The notes beneath the pieces were generated by a model, which ran no database searches, was not told where the DNA came from, and saw nothing but the letters and a program-made list of their open reading frames with translations. A stretch of 64,000 nt of DNA from Enterococcaceae bacterium OF42-14pH9A (GTDB lineage: Bacteria > Bacillota > Bacilli > Lactobacillales > Enterococcaceae), in the NCBI GenBank assembly GCA_027692465.1, contig JAQEYU010000006.1, positions 1 to 64,000 of the forward strand, read 5' to 3'. A program made the translations under genes and the position numbers. Below are positions 41,795 to 50,541 of the stretch, one piece after another; the first letter of the stretch is position 1, and the number at the start of each line of letters is the position of its first letter.

Positions 41795-42636
41795 AGAAAA
41801 AGTCACGTCTGGATCGGATGCGTGACCGCTGGGAGGAAATGCAAATTCGGCGTCGGCGGCATGAGTCCATTTGGTACCTTGGCTACCTGGCTGTCATGAT
41901 TATTTTGTATGCCGTGATGATTTTTGGTGGGGTGTTTATCCAATCAAATGACGATACCCGATCAACGAAAATCGGTGCGACCTATGCGCTGGATCGTGGG
42001 AACTATACTTTGATTGAGAAACAGCTAGACTCGAAAAACAGGCGGGCCGCGTTTACACTGGCCAACCCTGAAGCACCACTCGTCGATCAGGCAACTGAAG
42101 TAAAAGCTGAGGTCGAATTCAAAGATTCGTCTGGTGAAAAAGCCAAGACTACGGTATTGCAAGGGGAACGTGGCTACCTGGTTGTTGTCGTTGAAAACCT
42201 ACCGGAATCGTACAAAGCAATGAAGGTTAATGTGACGATGAACACGGACAGTCAGTCAACCGAAGCAACGCTTTTGATGAACCCGAAACAGGAGACCACC
42301 GTCTCTTTCCAATTGCCAAATCAGACAGAAGTTTTGCTGGCTTCCTTGCAGTATCAGATCACTACTAAGGAAAAACAAATCACAGATAACCGTCAACTTC
42401 AGTCAGAAAATACTCGCCAGATTCAAGAGAACGACGAGAAGATATCACGGCTAGAAGAGGATAAAAAGTACCAGACGGCTGCTGAAAAACAAGAGACGGA
42501 CGGGACGATTTCTCAAGTGAAAGAGAGTTCTCGTGGGTTAGCCTCACGTCGTGAGGCACTGGAAAAAGAGAATCAGGAATTGAAAAATCAGATCGAACTA
42601 ATCAAGAAAAAGTTAGAAGATGTGGGTGGAAAATGA
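41785..42636 (+). CDS. Membrane protein with external coiled coil (283 aa)
   Basis: A basic N-terminus (KKKSRLDRMRDRWEEMQIRR) and one membrane helix (YLGYLAVMIILYAVMIFGGV) lead into a beta-rich external domain (residues ~65-180). A C-terminal coiled coil follows (NTRQIQENDEKISRLEEDKK). It is the last gene before oriT. No family recognised; a structural role in the channel is inferred from position. Confidence 0.6.
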   Translation: MEVKKKSRLDRMRDRWEEMQIRRRRHESIWYLGYLAVMIILYAVMIFGGVFIQSNDDTRSTKIGATYALDRGNYTLIEKQLDSKNRRAAFTLANPEAPLVDQATEVKAEVEFKDSSGEKAKTTVLQGERGYLVVVVENLPESYKAMKVNVTMNTDSQSTEATLLMNPKQETTVSFQLPNQTEVLLASLQYQITTKEKQITDNRQLQSENTRQIQENDEKISRLEEDKKYQTAAEKQETDGTISQVKESSRGLASRREALEKENQELKNQIELIKKKLEDVGGK

Positions 42637-42645
42637 GTAAAGAAG

Positions 42646-42799
42646 GCAACGCCGTAGCAAGGCGTTAGAACGCCATAAGTTGGCGATAAAACGCCATAGC
42701 AAGGCGTTGGTAGCGCCATAAGTTGGCGTTGTGCGCCCCTATCTGTACCCTAATAAATCAACTGGCACTGCCGGTTTAACCACGAATGTGGGTACAGAT
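42646..42799. other. Origin of transfer (oriT) candidate
   Basis: Four short hairpins follow in tandem, each AACGCC or GCGCC, a 7-nt loop (GTAGCAA, ATAAGTT or ATAGCAA) and GGCG(TT), at 42648-42666, 42669-42685, 42690-42708 and 42713-42730. A perfect 10-bp inverted repeat, ATCTGTACCC (42741-42750) with GGGTACAGAT (42790-42799), comes next. The block is non-coding and lies between the channel genes and the relaxase accessory genes. The nick site is not identified. Confidence 0.7.
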
Positions 42800-42901
42800 T
42801 TCCCTTATGCTCTTTCCAATTTTCCCCTTTCTCGTCGCTCCGCGCCGTTCAAGGGGAGTTGGAAACCCACTCCCTTCTTCGAAAGGAGGTCCCCCCTACC
42901 C

Positions 42902-43210
42902 ATGAAAAGATCGAACCGAGAGTTTGATGAGATCCGCATTCGCAATGTGCCAGCTGACAAAAAAGTTCGGCTCAAACAGCGGGCCGCAGCCGAAGGAAAA
43001 ACGCTTCAGGCTTTCATGTACGAGAACGCCCTCCGGCTGGCAGACGGCGAAGAAATTAATGACGTTCAAGTCAAAATGACCGAGCAGCAAACAAAGCTGC
43101 TGGAAATTATTGAATCAAACACGTTGGCCCTACAAGAAAATAATCGTCGCTGGGAAATTGTGTTCGGTGATGGCGAAAATGAATTGAAGGAGGCAGGTAA
43201 AGATGAGTAG
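42902..43210 (+). CDS. Relaxosome accessory protein, ribbon-helix-helix type (102 aa)
   Basis: ATG 42902 follows AAAGGAGGT by 11 bp. The N-terminal half (EFDEIRIRNVPADKKVRLKQ, then RAAAEGKTLQAFMYENALRL) is an Arc/MobC-like ribbon-helix-helix, and the C-terminal half is a coiled coil. Immediately downstream of oriT, it is well placed to bind it and assist nicking. It overlaps the next gene by 8 bp. Confidence 0.75.
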   Translation: MKRSNREFDEIRIRNVPADKKVRLKQRAAAEGKTLQAFMYENALRLADGEEINDVQVKMTEQQTKLLEIIESNTLALQENNRRWEIVFGDGENELKEAGKDE

Positions 43211-43667
43211 AAAAACACATCCGACACGAATAAATGTCGATGTATCTGAGAGTACAAAATCTTTTATTCTGGCATATAAGGATAAGCATCGCTGTGTGAC
43301 GCAAGCCGAGGCAATTGATCAGATTGTCAAAGAATTGGAAGATCAAGACACAAAGGAACTTGTCGCAGATCAAATCGCACAGGCAACCGCGAACTATGTC
43401 ATTGAGGGCTTGAAACGGCAATACCTGGATCCCTTGCGGATCCGGACAGGGTATGCGGATAAACAAACGAAAGTGCTAATCCAAATGATGAACCACTTAA
43501 TGGTGAAAGGTGATTTTGATGATCCAAATATTATTACCACTGATGTTCACTCTTCGACAGCACTAAAGGTGTCAGAAGAAAAGATTCAAAAGGAAATCGA
43601 ACACTTCAAGCAAAGAAAGAACACCCGTGAGGCGACTCGTGAGGGCCGTCAGGAGACGAGTGATTAA
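43203..43667 (+). CDS. Second relaxosome accessory protein (154 aa)
   Basis: A soluble protein beginning MSRKTHPTRINVDVSESTKS, a likely DNA-binding beta strand with following helices (QAEAIDQIVKELEDQDTKEL), and ending in a charged helix (RKNTREATREGRQETSD). The stop codon touches the relaxase start, so both are coupled. Proteins in this position assist MobP-type relaxases. Confidence 0.65.
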   Translation: MSRKTHPTRINVDVSESTKSFILAYKDKHRCVTQAEAIDQIVKELEDQDTKELVADQIAQATANYVIEGLKRQYLDPLRIRTGYADKQTKVLIQMMNHLMVKGDFDDPNIITTDVHSSTALKVSEEKIQKEIEHFKQRKNTREATREGRQETSD

Positions 43668-44899
43668 TGGTGATTCAAGCAGGGGTTGTCATGAAGACAA
43701 AATTTATTGGAGCAGGCGACAAGCGCTTTGGCAAGGCCATTGATTACCTGGATAAAGAGAAGTCTAAACGTCAAAATAATCTCAATCAGTACTATGCCTT
43801 TGACGACTACTCTCACTCGCCGGACAAGTTGAAAAATATTACTGCTCTTTTCAACGGCCGACAGGATTACCTGGATGAAAGTGCCAAACTTGAACTAAAG
43901 AAGGACTTCACTGAAGCTCGTGAAAACGGCAGCCCAATGTGGCAGACCGTGTTCAGTTTTGACAACGATTATCTGAAAGAGCTGGGTCTCTTTCGGGTCG
44001 GAGATCATGACTTTTTAGATGAAGGAGCCTTGAAGCAGGCAACAACGTTGGCAATGAATAAGGTGATTAATGATTTGAATCTTGGGGCAACCGCCAGATG
44101 GACGGCTGCCATTCACTATGATACGGATAACATTCACGTCCACACGATGCTAGTGACAACAGATCCCGAGGCGACGTTGGAAAAAATGATTTATAAGGAG
44201 AAGGAAGTTTACCGAGGAAAGATTCCACCAAAGACCACGCGGGCAATGAAATCAAAGTTTGCGAATGCGATTGCTGATCGGGATCCAACGTTGGCCAGAA
44301 TCTCTTATCTCATGCGGGAGCAAGTGGTGAAGCAATCAATGAGTGTCGGTTTTTCGAAAGATATCCAGATCATGAGGAGTATCACGCAGCTTGTCAATCA
44401 GCTGCCGAAGGATCGCCGTCTTTGGAAATACGGAAACAATGCAATGGCACAATTTCGACCACAGATTGATGGGCTGGCTCGGGCGATTATCGCGAGAAAT
44501 AATCCGAAGGCGATGGAGGAGCTGGAACAGCTTCTGGATGAACAGGATCGTTTCTTCAAGCTAACCTATGGTACTGGTGCTGGTGGTGCGCCGCTCTCTT
44601 ACAAAGAAAATCAGCTAAAACAAGTCAACAAGGATATGGGAAATGCACTTTTGAAAGAGTTGGTTCGCAGCATGTCTCGAGAGGAATGGCTTGCACAAAA
44701 TCGCTACACTCCAGAACAAATTCAGGCCTATCTCGAAGAAAAAAAGGAGCCGATGGTCACAAAGAAAACCCTCAACCGAATCACAGAGGCGGTGGAAGGC
44801 AGCCGACAAGAGTATTTGAGTAAGCGTGCCTACTACCAGGAACAATACCGGAAAGACATGCAACGAAAACATGAATTAGAACAGGGGAGAGGCTACTAA
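43667..44899 (+). CDS. MobP-type relaxase (MobL-like)
   Basis: A 410-residue relaxase. The N-terminal block (GVVMKTKFIGAGDKRFGKAI, then DYLDKEKSKRQ) matches MobL/MobP2 proteins, and the metal-binding motif HYDTDNIHVH is at about residues 150-159. The relaxase cuts one strand at oriT and stays bound to the 5' end. ATG 43667 is kept because relatives have several residues before the KTKF strand. The C-terminal half is helical and may contact the coupling protein. A terminator-like hairpin overlaps its stop codon. Confidence 0.88.
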   Translation: MVIQAGVVMKTKFIGAGDKRFGKAIDYLDKEKSKRQNNLNQYYAFDDYSHSPDKLKNITALFNGRQDYLDESAKLELKKDFTEARENGSPMWQTVFSFDNDYLKELGLFRVGDHDFLDEGALKQATTLAMNKVINDLNLGATARWTAAIHYDTDNIHVHTMLVTTDPEATLEKMIYKEKEVYRGKIPPKTTRAMKSKFANAIADRDPTLARISYLMREQVVKQSMSVGFSKDIQIMRSITQLVNQLPKDRRLWKYGNNAMAQFRPQIDGLARAIIARNNPKAMEELEQLLDEQDRFFKLTYGTGAGGAPLSYKENQLKQVNKDMGNALLKELVRSMSREEWLAQNRYTPEQIQAYLEEKKEPMVTKKTLNRITEAVEGSRQEYLSKRAYYQEQYRKDMQRKHELEQGRGY

Positions 44900-44916
44900 C
44901 TTGGTAGTCTCTTTTT
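44888..44916 (+). terminator. Intra-operon terminator/attenuator after the relaxase gene
   Basis: AGAGGCTAC pairs with GTAGTCTCT (one G-T) and T5 follows; the relaxase stop codon lies in the loop. It probably lowers, rather than ends, transcription into the primase gene. Confidence 0.6.
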
Positions 44917-44937
44917 CTATCTGAAGGAGGAAAAGAG

Positions 44938-47115
44938 ATGGCACAATCAGCGCAAAAGACACGGAAGCGTGTGTATACGAAAGAAGAAATCCAGCGGGCG
45001 AATCAAGTGGATATGGTGGACTTTATCCAGTCTCACGGTCAAGGCACCCTTGAAGGGCATGGCCGTTACTTTAAGTATCATGTGAACGGTCATGATTCAC
45101 TGGTCATTGACAAAAAGCTGAACTATTTCTATCACAATGGCCAACAACGCGGGGATAACCTTGTCGCTCTTTTGAGAGAGTATGAGGGGTATTCCTTTCC
45201 TGATGCTGTCGGTTTTTTGTTGGGGGAAGACCTGGAGCCGCATAAAGAATTTGTCGAAGAGCCCATCGGGCCCTACCAGCAAGTGTATGAACAGGATACG
45301 ACTTATGATCAAGCACAGAACTATTTACGCAAGGTACGGGGAATTGATAAAGATATTGTCGATTTTCTCTTTACGAATGGCTATGTCATTCAGGATAAAA
45401 AATACAAAAGTGCTGTTTTTCAATGGCGAGAGTTCGGTTTGCCACAAGGTGAAATCGTAGGCGCGACGTCTCAAGGAACAACTGTTGACTACAATCAGTA
45501 TGGGAAGCGCGGAACCGCCAAATATATTGCAAAAAATTCAAAACGGCATTATGGATTTTCAATCACGCTGGGTAAACCAAAGCAGTATCTTTTCTTTGAA
45601 TCAACGATTGATTTGCTCTCTTACTGGTCGTTGCATAAGGAGTTGGACAATAGTCGGTTGATGAGCCTGGAAGGGTTGAAGCATCAATCAATCCTAAACT
45701 TTATTCAAGAAACCAATGGGTACTTTGATCAGCTACCAACTGAAGGTATCGTCTACGGCGTGGACAACGATGCAGCTGGTCACCGGTTGTTTGATTTTGT
45801 CGAGGAACGGATCAATATCATTGGCAGTCGAGAGTCAGACAAACCAGCAGAAAATATCAATCAGATTCCCTTTGATCATGAAATCCCGAACCAAATGATT
45901 CAACTTTATCAAGAGGCCGCAGAGGACTTTCCCAACGTCAATTGGGTAACGTTGGCCACTGTTCATAAGATTGAGACCAATTATTCCAATACAAATAAGA
46001 TTGCCAATAACTTCAACTTACACCGCTACTTTGCCCAGGACGCTACGAGTAAGCTACCTAATGAAGAAATCGATGTGGCGCTTGCCGTTCAATCCGCGGC
46101 AGAGGAACTACATGCCGTTTTATTGGACGCACCAGATCCGAATGACCCGGTAGAACAGCTGGTGAGTCTCTACGTTGATCAAGATGAATCTGAGAGTAAA
46201 CGGCAGCTGATTAAAGAGAAGATTCAGTATTACTATGACGATTACTATGCAGGAAACTACCAACGTGTGGAAGAAATTTCGAAGGATTGGAATGAGCTGT
46301 TGTTACAACAACGTTCAGAAGGAATGGTAACAGAACGTGAACCACTTGCCTTTGATCCAAAACGTGATGGGTTGGACGACTACCTGACAGAAACATTCGA
46401 TTACTACCTGCAAGATTCTCCGACACAAGAAGCTGTCCGTGGTATGCTGGTTGGGAAATATGGCATTAACGTCAATGTCGTCAATGCCTTAATCAAAAAG
46501 GGCCTGATTCGGCAGGACGTCAATGATCGGATTGTTTTTCTTTGGAACAATGAGGGCGAAGTCATTGGGGGACAAATTCGTGGGACGTTCTACAATAAGG
46601 CAGCCTTCAAGAAAACAGCTGGGTATGAGAAGAAGGTCATGGATAAATCAGAAGAAGGCTACGGCTTCAATGTGACACTAGGCCGGCCGGATAAGATGCA
46701 CCTTTTCCAAACCCCTGAAGACCTGTTGGCATTTTGGACGATGCACATTGATGATCTGAAAGACACGGTACTATTTTCCCTGTCGAACAATAATCCAGAC
46801 GACGTGATCAAAAATATTAATCTCAAAATGAAGGCAGGATATAAGATTAAGCAGGTGGAGTTTTGCATGGGAAACAACCAGGAATCACTTGATCTTATGG
46901 ACAAGGTGGCTCAGCTCGAAAGCTTTGATCGGCAGACTGGGCAGCTAACCACTATCCAGGGAGATAAAATCCAATTTCGCTCTCTGCGGCCGAGAATCGG
47001 GATTGATTGGTTGAGTGAACTTGATGAAAAGCGCGCACGGATGGCAGCCTTAGATCGAGCGAACGGGCGTGCCGGACAGCAGTTGAATCAAGTTGTGTCC
47101 TATAGTCGAACGTAA
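44938..47115 (+). CDS. Conjugative primase-like protein with duplicated DUF3991/Toprim region
   Basis: A 725-residue protein related to LtrC-type plasmid primases. A CHC2/zinc-finger-like N-terminal module (ANQVDMVDFIQSHGQGTLEG, then YFYHNGQQRGDNLVALLREY) precedes a DUF3991 block (AQNYLRKVRGIDKDIVDFLF). A Toprim segment follows (LFFESTIDLLSYWSL…YGVDNDAAG). From about residue 480 the DUF3991 pattern recurs (EAVRGMLVGKYGINVNVVNA, then HLFQTPEDLLAFWTMHIDDL), but the Toprim acidic motif is less clear, suggesting a degenerate second copy. It would prime synthesis on the transferred strand. Confidence 0.78.
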   Translation: MAQSAQKTRKRVYTKEEIQRANQVDMVDFIQSHGQGTLEGHGRYFKYHVNGHDSLVIDKKLNYFYHNGQQRGDNLVALLREYEGYSFPDAVGFLLGEDLEPHKEFVEEPIGPYQQVYEQDTTYDQAQNYLRKVRGIDKDIVDFLFTNGYVIQDKKYKSAVFQWREFGLPQGEIVGATSQGTTVDYNQYGKRGTAKYIAKNSKRHYGFSITLGKPKQYLFFESTIDLLSYWSLHKELDNSRLMSLEGLKHQSILNFIQETNGYFDQLPTEGIVYGVDNDAAGHRLFDFVEERINIIGSRESDKPAENINQIPFDHEIPNQMIQLYQEAAEDFPNVNWVTLATVHKIETNYSNTNKIANNFNLHRYFAQDATSKLPNEEIDVALAVQSAAEELHAVLLDAPDPNDPVEQLVSLYVDQDESESKRQLIKEKIQYYYDDYYAGNYQRVEEISKDWNELLLQQRSEGMVTEREPLAFDPKRDGLDDYLTETFDYYLQDSPTQEAVRGMLVGKYGINVNVVNALIKKGLIRQDVNDRIVFLWNNEGEVIGGQIRGTFYNKAAFKKTAGYEKKVMDKSEEGYGFNVTLGRPDKMHLFQTPEDLLAFWTMHIDDLKDTVLFSLSNNNPDDVIKNINLKMKAGYKIKQVEFCMGNNQESLDLMDKVAQLESFDRQTGQLTTIQGDKIQFRSLRPRIGIDWLSELDEKRARMAALDRANGRAGQQLNQVVSYSRT

Positions 47116-47126
47116 GGAGGAAAAAC

Positions 47127-47576
47127 ATGAATAATGTGTGTCAAAGTGGACGTGTAACCCGAGATCCGCAACTGCGTAAAACCAACTCTGGAACTACGGT
47201 TGTTGCCTTTAATCTAGCGGTCAATCGAGACCGAATCGGTAAAGATGGTAAGAAGATGGTAGATTTTATCCCTTGCGTCATTTGGCGTAAGGGAGCAGAA
47301 AATTTTGTTAAGTACGTGAAAAAAGGAACCCTGGTGGAAATTACCGGGTTCAACTCCACACGCACTTATCAAAAGGGCGACACAAAGGTGTTTGTGATGG
47401 AAGTTACCGCATTGACTTTTCGGGTTCTGGAAAGTCGCTCGGCTATCGAACATCGGCAGCAAGCAGCGGACCATACGGCACCTGCTTCAGAAGAATTTCC
47501 GGAAGATGGGTCCTACGATCCGTATGATTCTGGACATACGTGGGTCGATATTTCAGACGACGATATGCCGTTTTGA
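47127..47576 (+). CDS. ssb: Single-stranded DNA-binding protein
   Basis: A 149-residue SSB: an OB-fold (NNVCQSGRVTRDPQLRKTNS, then FIPCVIWRKGAENFVKYVKK), an acidic linker and the conserved C-terminal tip DDDMPF that recruits partner proteins. It closes the transfer operon and would coat plasmid single strands in donor or recipient. Confidence 0.93.
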   Translation: MNNVCQSGRVTRDPQLRKTNSGTTVVAFNLAVNRDRIGKDGKKMVDFIPCVIWRKGAENFVKYVKKGTLVEITGFNSTRTYQKGDTKVFVMEVTALTFRVLESRSAIEHRQQAADHTAPASEEFPEDGSYDPYDSGHTWVDISDDDMPF

Positions 47577-47590
47577 TCGAGTGGACATGC

Positions 47591-47624
47591 GAAAAGAGGA
47601 AGGCGCTGCCTTCCTCTTTTCACT
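47591..47624. terminator. Strong bidirectional terminator ending the transfer operon
   Basis: A perfect 14-bp stem, GAAAAGAGGAAGGC with GCCTTCCTCTTTTC, around GCT. Confidence 0.85.
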
Positions 47625-47645
47625 AAAATATGTTACACTATTTAT

Positions 47646-47765
47646 GTAAAGAGGACGTACTCGACATACGCCCTCAAGTAGACCGTTTAAAGCGGTAGCA
47701 AGAGTTTAATTACAAAGAGTAATCAGTCAGCACTCGCTAAAGTTTATGACTGGTTACTTTTTTTT
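47646..47765 (+). ncRNA. Antisense RNA (antitoxin) of Fst-like type I TA locus 2
   Basis: An extended -10 TGT-TACACT (47634-47639) starts a ~120-nt segment that ends at AGTAATCAGTCA/TGACTGGTTACT (47718-47729 with 47747-47758) and T8. It shares several motifs with the RNA of locus 1 (TTTATGTAAAGAGGAC against AAATGAAAAGAGAGAC; the CTCGCTAAAG element). It overlaps the 3' end of the toxin gene on the other strand. Confidence 0.68.
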
Positions 47766-47858
47766 GTCATTTTTTAGCACGGACACAACCAAACCAATTA
47801 ATGCAATGGTAAACATACCAAAGGCAAAAATCGTCTGAATTGTTTCATATGCAGACAA
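47754..47858 (-). CDS. Fst/holin-like type I toxin peptide 2 (34 aa)
   Basis: On the minus strand GAAAGGAG lies 8 bp before a TTG start (complement of 47856-47858). The peptide is MSAYETIQTIFAFGMFTIAL followed by IGLVVSVLKNDKKK: one membrane helix with a KNDKKK tail, clearly related to the 28157 toxin. Its leader (GGTGGCTATC, GTGAGGTGGTGCGTA) is nearly identical to that of locus 1. Two different members on one element may reflect separate acquisition. Confidence 0.8.
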   Translation of the reverse strand: MSAYETIQTIFAFGMFTIALIGLVVSVLKNDKKK

Positions 47859-48069
47859 AAGGCTTCTCCTTTCAAAGATTTTGGAAGTACGCACATACGC
47901 ACCACCTCACTTTCCAAGATAGCCACCACCATAAACTTTCTACTTTGCCAGTATAGCATGAAACATGCAGCGAACGTCCCAAAAAACAGGGATTCTCTGC
48001 GTGTTTTTTTGTCTTTTCTCAAAGCAACGGATGGAGAATTTCTTCAGGAAATGGTATGATGGTCTTGGG

Positions 48070-48696
48070 GTGAGTGATGTGTTAAACGAGAAAACTAGAC
48101 TTGTATTTGAACTGTATAGTGGGACTTTGCCAGTGAAGGTTGCAGCAGAACACGGGATTAGCAATGGGACACTACAAAAAGCCTACCGACGTGGTGAAAT
48201 AGAGAAACCATATCGTGGTGTCTATGTTCTTCCTGAGAGCTTAGATGATGATCTATTGGCCATGCAATCGATTTACTCAAAAGGTATTTATTCTTATGAA
48301 ACAGCTCTTTATCTGAATGGTTTAGGCAGCTTCGTACCCTTCAAATACTATATGACTTTTCCTCGTGGATACAGTAACTCCTCGTTCGAGGAAAATATGA
48401 TTTCACCAAGTTGGATTACTGAAAAATATTATGAGATTGGCCTAACTGAATTGCTGTCTTTGGTTGGAAATCCCTTACGTGTGTACGACAAAGAACGAAC
48501 AATCCTGGATATTCTAGGCTCAAAAAGAATCCTGCCCTATTTAGTTGAAGAGGCAGTTTATGATTACTACACGGATAGTGATGCGGATTTTGATCGCTTA
48601 GTTCATTATGCGGAACAAATGAAGCGTACCTATTTGCTGAAAAGGTGGAATGAGTATCTTGTTAAGTTTAGCAAAAATGAAAAATCTAGTTCGTGA
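48070..48696 (+). CDS. abiEi: AbiEi-type antitoxin/regulator
   Basis: About 208 residues from GTG 48070; GTG 48079 is an alternative with better spacing from GGGGTGAG. A winged helix-turn-helix N-terminus (KVAAEHGISNGTLQKAYRRG, then EIEKPYRGVYVLPES) precedes the AbiEi C-terminal domain (KGIYSYETALYLNGL…). AbiEi represses the operon and counteracts AbiEii. It overlaps the toxin gene by 47 bp. Confidence 0.82.
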   Translation: MSDVLNEKTRLVFELYSGTLPVKVAAEHGISNGTLQKAYRRGEIEKPYRGVYVLPESLDDDLLAMQSIYSKGIYSYETALYLNGLGSFVPFKYYMTFPRGYSNSSFEENMISPSWITEKYYEIGLTELLSLVGNPLRVYDKERTILDILGSKRILPYLVEEAVYDYYTDSDADFDRLVHYAEQMKRTYLLKRWNEYLVKFSKNEKSSS

Positions 48697-49597
48697 AAAA
48701 TCAAAGGAATTCCATGTCCCGCCGCAACAATTGTATTCGCTGTATGGGCTGGAGGAATTATTAAAACGCTTATCTGACTCTCCGTACAAAGAGTATTTAG
48801 TGATTAAGGGTGGGTATTTACTGACATCAGTCTTTGGCCTGGATAATCGGACAACAAAAGATTTAGATGCTTCAGTAAAGGATCTTAGTTTGGATAGAGA
48901 AACGATTGAGGCGATTGGGGCATATCTCGAAAGCCCTTATCCTGATGGAAAAGTTCATTTCAAAGTAACTACAATTAAAGATTCAAGGGAAAACTTCGAA
49001 TACAGTGGGTTTAATATGCGACTGCATTTTATCAACGAGTCTGCCGTCATTCCGTTAGATCTTGATATTACTACTGGCGAAAAAATTCTTCCTACGCCAG
49101 AAACAAAAATCCCACTGATTTTTTCGGAAGGGGAGATTTCGTTCCAGGCATACCCTGCCGAGCAAATTCTATCTGATAAACTTTATACAACCCTAGCCTA
49201 TGGGGCAATTGACGATACGAATTCGCGAGCCAAGGATTTGTACGATCTGTACTATTTGAGTACCTTTCATGAACAAATCGATTACGCGGCGGTAAAACAG
49301 TCCATTGAGGCAACGAAGAAACAAAGAGGGGATCAAATTGAACCTTCAGACTATATGCAAATTCTAGATCAGTTAGAGTCGTCACCCAGACAGCAAGCTT
49401 ATTGGGAGAAGTATCAACTTGATCATGCGTATGCAATTGGTGTCCCTTTTGCAAAAGGCTTTGAAGCTGCAAGAAGTGTTATCAAGCAAGCCTATCCAGA
49501 GTTAGAAAAAGGAGCAAAAAGGTCTAATGAGTTGGAGTCAGGACCGTCGCATTCGGTACACAGAAGGATTGAGCCTGAACGTGGCCGCAGCAGATAG
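48650..49597 (+). CDS. abiEii: AbiEii-type nucleotidyltransferase toxin
   Basis: About 315 residues with the DNA polymerase beta-like nucleotidyltransferase fold: KEYLVIKGGYLLTSVFGLDN, then RTTKDLDASVKDLSLDRE with the catalytic Asp pair. The YPAEQILSDKLYTTL and NSRAKDLYDLYYLSTF blocks are typical of AbiEii. The toxin transfers nucleotides to tRNA and stops growth after phage infection. ATG 48650 is preceded by AAAGGTGG at short spacing; ATG 48677 is possible. AbiE systems also stabilise plasmids. Confidence 0.85.
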   Translation: MSILLSLAKMKNLVREKSKEFHVPPQQLYSLYGLEELLKRLSDSPYKEYLVIKGGYLLTSVFGLDNRTTKDLDASVKDLSLDRETIEAIGAYLESPYPDGKVHFKVTTIKDSRENFEYSGFNMRLHFINESAVIPLDLDITTGEKILPTPETKIPLIFSEGEISFQAYPAEQILSDKLYTTLAYGAIDDTNSRAKDLYDLYYLSTFHEQIDYAAVKQSIEATKKQRGDQIEPSDYMQILDQLESSPRQQAYWEKYQLDHAYAIGVPFAKGFEAARSVIKQAYPELEKGAKRSNELESGPSHSVHRRIEPERGRSR

Positions 49598-49629
49598 TAG
49601 GAATCGGTAGAAGGATTATAATAGTAACT

Positions 49630-49664
49630 AGGACCACCTTTGCGAAAAGAGGTGGTTCTTTTAT
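49630..49664 (+). terminator. Intrinsic terminator after abiEii
   Basis: AGGACCACCT pairs with AGGTGGTTCT (one G-T) around a 10-nt loop, followed by TTTTATTTAT. Confidence 0.75.
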
Positions 49665-50114
49665 TTATAAACATTTGGAGACAAGTTGCTGATTTTGTTT
49701 GTCATTCAGTTAAAGAATAAATAAAATAACGTAAATTTAGTGAACTTGTTATGATAAATAGTCTTTAAAAACCGATATCCATAGTAAATAATTTTGGATA
49801 TTGAGCAAAAATTATTTATATTTTGTAAAGCTCTCAAATATAGGAATTATTACATAATAAATTTGAACAAAAATGAAATAAAACGTTGAGTTCGGACGCT
49901 TATGATCAAAATATAAAGTTATTTAACATGAAATAGACTGCAGGTGACAACAATGTAAGCGCTATCATTACGTTGTCTGGTTTGGTAATATATGTTTATC
50001 AGAAGGTGATACCTTTTGAACAAGAATTCTTGATTGGCTGCTGCTATTGTCATTTGGTCTTGTCAATGTCTTTGTGGAGAAAAGGGCTTTATTATTGAAG
50101 AGGAGGAATGTATA
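49665..50114. promoter_or_regulatory. AT-rich intergenic region with a cre site at 49954-49967
   Basis: The 450-bp gap before the secreted-protein gene is non-coding and AT-rich. It holds TGTAAGCGCTATCA (49954-49967), a full match to the CcpA catabolite-response consensus TGWAARCGYTWNCW. I see no convincing -35/-10 pair. The downstream cluster may respond to carbon source. Confidence 0.6.
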
Positions 50115-50531
50115 ATGACTAAAAAGGTAACAATGGTATTATCTATTTTTTTGTTGGCATTCGCATCGCTTGGATTTGGAAATGTTGTTGCTTCTGCTGC
50201 TGAAACCTATTATGAGGGAACAGGAATGAGTCGCTCGAAATGCACACTTAGAAGGACGTATACTTCAAGTGAACTCAAAACAATGGGAGAGGCATATAAC
50301 AAGAACGCGGCAAAAGTTGCAGAAATGGGTGTTGTAGCTGCTCTGGTTCCTTATATCGGAAAAGTTCTTGGAACAACTGCAGGACTGATGGCCTCTGAGG
50401 CAGGTATGAAGGGAAGTTCACTGATTTCAAAAGGAAACAGTGGATACAAGGCAAAAGAGTTCTATTGCGAAAAGGTAACATGGGATGGATATTCTAGAAA
50501 ATCTTACGTGACTTTCAAATTTGTGAAATGA
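50115..50531 (+). CDS. Secreted bacteriocin-like protein with signal peptide (138 aa)
   Basis: ATG 50115 follows GAGGAGGA. A Sec signal peptide (MTKKVTMVLSIFLLAFASLG…VVASA^AE) releases a ~107-residue product. It has two Cys residues (MSRSKCTLRR and EFYCEKVTW), a central hydrophobic stretch (MGVVAALVPYIGKVLGTTAG) and a basic beta-rich tail. Together with the adjacent small membrane protein and thioredoxin-like lipoprotein this looks like a bacteriocin locus with a disulfide-bonded toxin. No known bacteriocin family was recognised. Confidence 0.55.
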   Translation: MTKKVTMVLSIFLLAFASLGFGNVVASAAETYYEGTGMSRSKCTLRRTYTSSELKTMGEAYNKNAAKVAEMGVVAALVPYIGKVLGTTAGLMASEAGMKGSSLISKGNSGYKAKEFYCEKVTWDGYSRKSYVTFKFVK

Positions 50532-50541
50532 GGTGAAAGAA

